From Aquarana catesbeiana (Eukaryota; Chordata; Amphibia; Anura; Ranidae), in NCBI RefSeq assembly GCF_042186555.1, contig NC_133334.1:213900720-213964719 (forward strand): DNA of 64,000 bases. The letters run 5' to 3'. Shown here piece after piece: positions 60,326-64,000 of this stretch. The translations under genes were made by a program, and so were the position numbers. Within the stretch, counting starts at the first letter, position 1, and each line of letters opens with the position of its first letter. Below the pieces are notes generated by a model. It was not told where the DNA came from. It did not search any database and was given only the letters and a program-made list of their open reading frames with translations.

Positions 60326-60947
60326 AAGACAATCCTAAGGGAAACCTATGGATTTCTTCCATTTTTAAGTACATGTTGTCATGCCTATTTTTCACCTCTA
60401 GAGGGTGTGAAAGTCTAAACACTTACCTTGTCTCAAATTGTGATGATTCTCAGTACAGCAACAGCTCTGGACATGGTCAGCTGTCTCTATCCGCTCTGTA
60501 AGCCATCAGTGGAATTAGGGAGGGGGATCGCCCATCTGCCAAGCAATCCCCCTAACGGATCCTCTTCCTCCTGGAAACCACCCCCCCCGCCGGCTGTCTC
60601 TTAAATAGATACGATCGGATGGCGGGGGAAAGGGGGCGGGGTCAAAGTGCAAGCCGACGTGCATGTGGATTTGGCGTGCACATTTGTAACGGCGCAGGCA
60701 CAGAGTGGCTGAAAGTTTTCAAAAGCCTCACTCTTTTTGGCTGAGCTGTCGGTGGTACACAGGAGTGTCAGGGGCGTGTAAGGTGGTGGACCAGGCACTT
60801 TCTAAGGGGACACATTTACTTAAAGCATCAGGCTGGGCAGATAATTGCAGCATATAGATATATATTGTTGGACTAGCACTCAGCAGGTGATGCATTTGGG
60901 TTAGTACCTCTGTGTTTGTGCTTAGGACTATTTATTTATTTATTTAT
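60326..60947. other. No gene recognised
   Basis: Mixed AT- and GC-rich non-coding sequence with a (TTTA)n run at about 60,929-60,952 next to the V-SINE tail. Confidence 0.35.
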
Positions 60948-61278
60948 TTTATTTCAGGTACTTATATAGCGATGTCAGTTTACGCAGCGCTTTACATATA
61001 CATTATACATTCACATCAGTCCCTACACCCTCAAGGAGCTTACAATCTAAGGTCCCTAACTCACATTCATACATACTAGGGCCAATTTAGACAGGATCCA
61101 ATTAACCTACCAGCATGTCTTTGGAGTGTGGGAGAAAACCGGAGTACCCGGAGGAAACCCACGCAGACACAGGGAGAACATGCAAACTCCAGGCAGGTAG
61201 TGTCGTGGTCGGGATTCGAACCAGCGACCCTTCTTACTGCTAGGCGAGAGTGCTACCAACTACACCACTGTGCCGCCC
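60948..61278 (-). mobile_element. V-SINE (tRNA-derived)
   Basis: The tRNA-like head is at the right. Read on the minus strand it begins GGGCGGCACAGTGGTGTAGT. The A box TGGTGTAGTTGG is at 61,267-61,256 and the B box GGTTCGAATCC at 61,222-61,212. The core (TTTGCATGTTCTCCCTGTGT, GTGGGTTTCCTCCGGGTACT) follows, then a tail near the (TTTA)n run. It is about 90% alike in style to the nested copy at 22.8-23.2 kb. Confidence 0.88.
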
Positions 61279-62399
61279 AATGCGTTCCTGCAGAGGGGGC
61301 TCGGTTGCAGCAAAAGGGGGCGCAAAGGCATTACCTTCAGGGTCTGAGGATCCTGGGCATGCATCCGCAGTTCCTTCCTCTCCGGAAAGACCCGATGTAG
61401 CTGGCCAGGATGAGCCATTGGCGCTATCAGATATTGCTGCCTCTCCTAACATCTCAGCCCCTGCATACGTCACTGAGGATGTTCTTGCTTCGGCTTTGGT
61501 TGGCTTAGAAGAGAGGTTAGCCTCGTTAATCGCTCAATCTTCCCGGAAGGGGGGAAAAAAGCTTGTCAGGTCCCCTTCTCCCTCCCTGGACTCCCAGCCG
61601 GAGGGTCAGTGGGAAGATGAGGTTGAATCACCATCGGAGGACCAAGAAGAGGGGCAATCTGATGACTCCTCTTCAGAGGAAACAGTCTCAGAATGCTGAC
61701 TGGGAGCACCCAGATAAGCATTTTCTTCCTCCTAAAAAGTTTTCTTTGCTTTATCCTATGAAGGAAAAATTCACCAAGAAGTGAAGGGTGCCAGCAGTTG
61801 ACGCGGCTATTTCTTGCGTGAATAAGAACCTACTTTGTCCAGTGGACAATGTCCAGGTATTTAGGGACCCAGTGGATAAAAAGCTGGAATCTTTGCTTAA
61901 AACCTCCTTTGATATGGCCGGTGTGGTGGCTCAGCCTGCAGTGGCAGCAAATGGCATTTGTCAGTTCTTAAAGGACCAAATGAAGCAGGTCATAAGGTAT
62001 GTGCCTGCTCAACAGGCCCGGGACATGGCTGATCTACTCAGGGCCTTATGTTTTGCGGTTGACGCAATTAAAGACTCTATTCATCAGGCATCGTGCCTTG
62101 CTCTCTTGCTGGTACAGATGCGAAGAAGTCTGTGGCTAAAGCACTGGTCAGCCGCATCACCATGCAAAAGGCTGTTGATTGGTTTTCCCTTTCATGGGGA
62201 AATTTTGTTCAGGGAGGATTTGGACAAATACATCCAAAAAATTTCAAGTGGTAAAAGTACCCTTTTAGCAGTGAAAAAGAAGACTAAACGTCCTTCTTTT
62301 AAACGTTCATCCTCTCCAGGTCCGGGGACAACTGCCTCCAGGCAGTCGCTACGGCCTCCGTCGTCAGGTTCTCAAGGTAAACCTCAAGGGCAAACCTAG
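61279..62399 (+). pseudogene. DIRS gag-like protein (frameshifted)
   Basis: The first part ends at 61,699 after a Ser/Glu-rich acidic tail (SEDQEEGQSDDSSSEETV). The second part (61,788-62,399) holds the central domain (VFRDPVDKKLESLLKTSFDM and MADLLRALCFAVDAIKDSIH) and a basic Ser-rich end. The two lie in different frames. The gag of DIRS elements packages RNA; no zinc knuckle is visible. Confidence 0.7.
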
Positions 62400-62499
62400 G
62401 GGGCAAAAAACCCTGGGGACAAAAGCCTACAAAGCAGAGTCCTAAGGCCTCTCTTTGAAGGAGTGCCTCCGCTCGATTGGGTGGGCGGAAGGCTTCTGC

Positions 62500-64000
62500 A
62501 GTTCTGAGACTTGACAGGAAGAGATCCAGGACAAGTGGGTCATCTCCATAGTATCTCTAGGCTACAAACTGGAGTTTCTGGAGTTTCCACCATCCTGTTC
62601 TCTAAGGTCAAGCGTGCCCGAAGATCTAACAAAAAGAATATCTTTGTTTCTGGCACTGGACCGCTTGGTGTCTCAGGGGCTAATCATAGAAATTCCCACA
62701 GGGGATCAGGGTATGGGATTTTATTGAAATCTCTTCACGGTGCCAAAACTGAATGGGGATGTCAGACCCATACTGGATCTCAAGGACCTAAACCAGTTCT
62801 TAAACATCCATTCCTTCCGGATGGAGTCAATCCGGTCAGTAATCTCCACCCTACGGGGGGAAGAATTTCTGGCGTCAGTGGACATCAGGGATGCATATCT
62901 ACATGTACCCATTTTCCCGCTCACCAAAAGTTCCTACTATTCGCGGTAGAGAGTCACCATTTTCAATTTGTGGCCCTACCCTTCGGGTTGGCTACTGCAC
63001 CTTGGGTATTCACAAAGGTGCTAGCCCCGCTCCTGGCAAAGCTAAGAACCTGGGGTATAACGGTGATGGCATATCTAGACGATCTGCTGTTAGTCGGTAG
63101 CTCACCTAAATAAGAGAGTGTCCACCACGGTCAAGTATCTGCAACACTTAGGGTGGATCCTCAACTTCGAGAAATCAGCCTTACAGCCAGTAAAAAGTCT
63201 GGAGTACCTGGGCCTGGTCATAGACACAGCCCATAGAAAGGTGTTTTTGCCCCAATCAAAGGTCACTGCTATAAAGGAGCTGGTCCAGCTGATCAAGGCG
63301 AGAAAGAATCCTTCTATCTGCCTTTGCATGAGATTATTGGGGAAGATGGTGGCTTCATTCGAAGCAGCCCCCTATGCCCATTTTCATTCAAGACTGTTAC
63401 AAAACAGGATCTTGTCGGCTTGGAACAAGAAAATCCAAGCCTTGGACTTACCGATCTATCTGACCCCAGAAGTTCGTCAGAACCTCAGTTGGTGGTTGGT
63501 AGCCAAGAATTTGCAGAAGGGAAAACCCTTCATGCCAGTTACTTGGAAGATTGTGACGACAGATGCCAGTCTGTCAGGCTGGGGAGCAGACCTAGAGGAG
63601 GCTACGGTCCAAGGGAAATGGTCCAAGGTTGAGAAGACCTTGCCGATCAACATCCTAGAGATTCGGGCAGCACGTCTGGCTCTGTGGGCCTGGACATCCA
63701 GGTTACAGAATTTTCAGGATTCAATCTGATAATGCTACAGCAGTAGCCTACATCAGTCACCAAGGAGGCACCAGAAGTCATGCAGCCCAGAGGGAAGTGA
63801 ACCATATTCTGGTTTGGGCAAAGAAGCATGTACCTTGCCTATCTGCAGTTTTCATTCCGGGCATAGAGAATTGGCAGGCAGAATTTTTAAGCCGCCAGCA
63901 GCTGTTTCCAGGGGAATAGTCTCTACACCCTGACATCTTTCAGGCGATTTGCCAAAAATGGGGCACCCCGGATGTGGACCTATTAGCATCCAGGTTCAAC
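62500..64000 (+). pseudogene. DIRS reverse transcriptase and RNase H (frameshifted, partial)
   Basis: RT motifs in order: VRPILDLKDLNQFLNIHSFR, FLASVDIRDAYLHVPIFP, VALPFGLATAPWVFTKVLAP and the catalytic VMAYLDDLLLVGS. A stop near 63,113 and frame changes follow. The thumb and RNase H part (63,118-63,729) reads VTTDASLSGWGADLEEATVQ, then in another frame NATAVAYISHQGGTRSH and the DVDLLASRFN end at the window edge. A TAG lies near 63,918. Confidence 0.85.

Larger units (their letters stand above)
61279..64000 (+). mobile_element. DIRS-type element, runs off the window
   Basis: The order is gag-like region, RT and RNase H on the plus strand. The left end is abrupt: gag-like coding starts right at the V-SINE head, so the DIRS terminus is missing. 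No recombinase is visible because the window ends in the RNase H region. It belongs to the same broad family as the minus-strand copy at 16-20 kb: KMVASFEAAPYAHFHSRLLQ here, KMVASFEAVPYAQIHSRLLQ there. Confidence 0.85.

Overview
The window is vertebrate nuclear DNA, most likely from a frog (probably ranid or a close neobatrachian). The evidence is one vertebrate gene with a spliced SET domain and an amphibian-style repeat load: DIRS tyrosine-recombinase retroelements, a Penelope-like element, six Tc1/mariner copies, hAT elements, V-SINEs, an L1/Tx1-type LINE and many foldback MITEs. The species call is inference; no search was possible.

The only host gene I can support is KMT5B (SUV420H1, histone H4K20 methyltransferase) on the minus strand. 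Nine coding exons can be placed to the base from splice sites and reading phase: 32710-32551, 32379-32226, 30820-30655, 28589-28480, 28363-28197, 25938-25919 (a 20-nt microexon), 25832-25696, 9338-9142 and 6440-4975. They add up to 2,577 nt, or 858 codons plus a stop, with every phase compatible. A putative long 3' UTR runs left from 4974. The 5' UTR starts in the first coding exon and must continue in one or more upstream exons. A CpG-rich block with a YY1-type motif near 41.56-41.96 kb is the best promoter candidate.

Region by region. 1-2.9 kb holds a DIRS end fragment, a foldback Tc1 and a MITE. 3.0-32.8 kb is KMT5B. Its 16.4-kb intron between the 137-nt and 197-nt exons contains a Penelope-like element ending in a hammerhead ribozyme motif, two DIRS copies (one carrying a 5S rRNA-like sequence), three Tc1 copies and a nested V-SINE. 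32.8-41.5 kb is upstream/intron 1 with repeats, including three adjacent palindromic elements with 8-bp target duplications. 42.3-48.1 kb is a nest of non-autonomous repeats, an LTR-like block and 32-bp minisatellites, one interrupted by a second ribozyme-bearing Penelope-type fragment. 48.2-55.8 kb is a truncated Tc1 and then an almost intact L1-like LINE with a perfect 16-bp target-site duplication. 56.4-60.3 kb is a frameshifted hAT transposase with a 101-bp dimeric minisatellite and three hairpins near its end. 60.9-64 kb is a V-SINE fused to the start of a plus-strand DIRS element that runs off the window.

No new operon-like or defence-like system is visible. The most interesting signals are the ribozymes, the foldback elements with target duplications, a hairpin pair shared by dispersed MITEs, and the way inverted Tc1 copies bracket a KMT5B exon.
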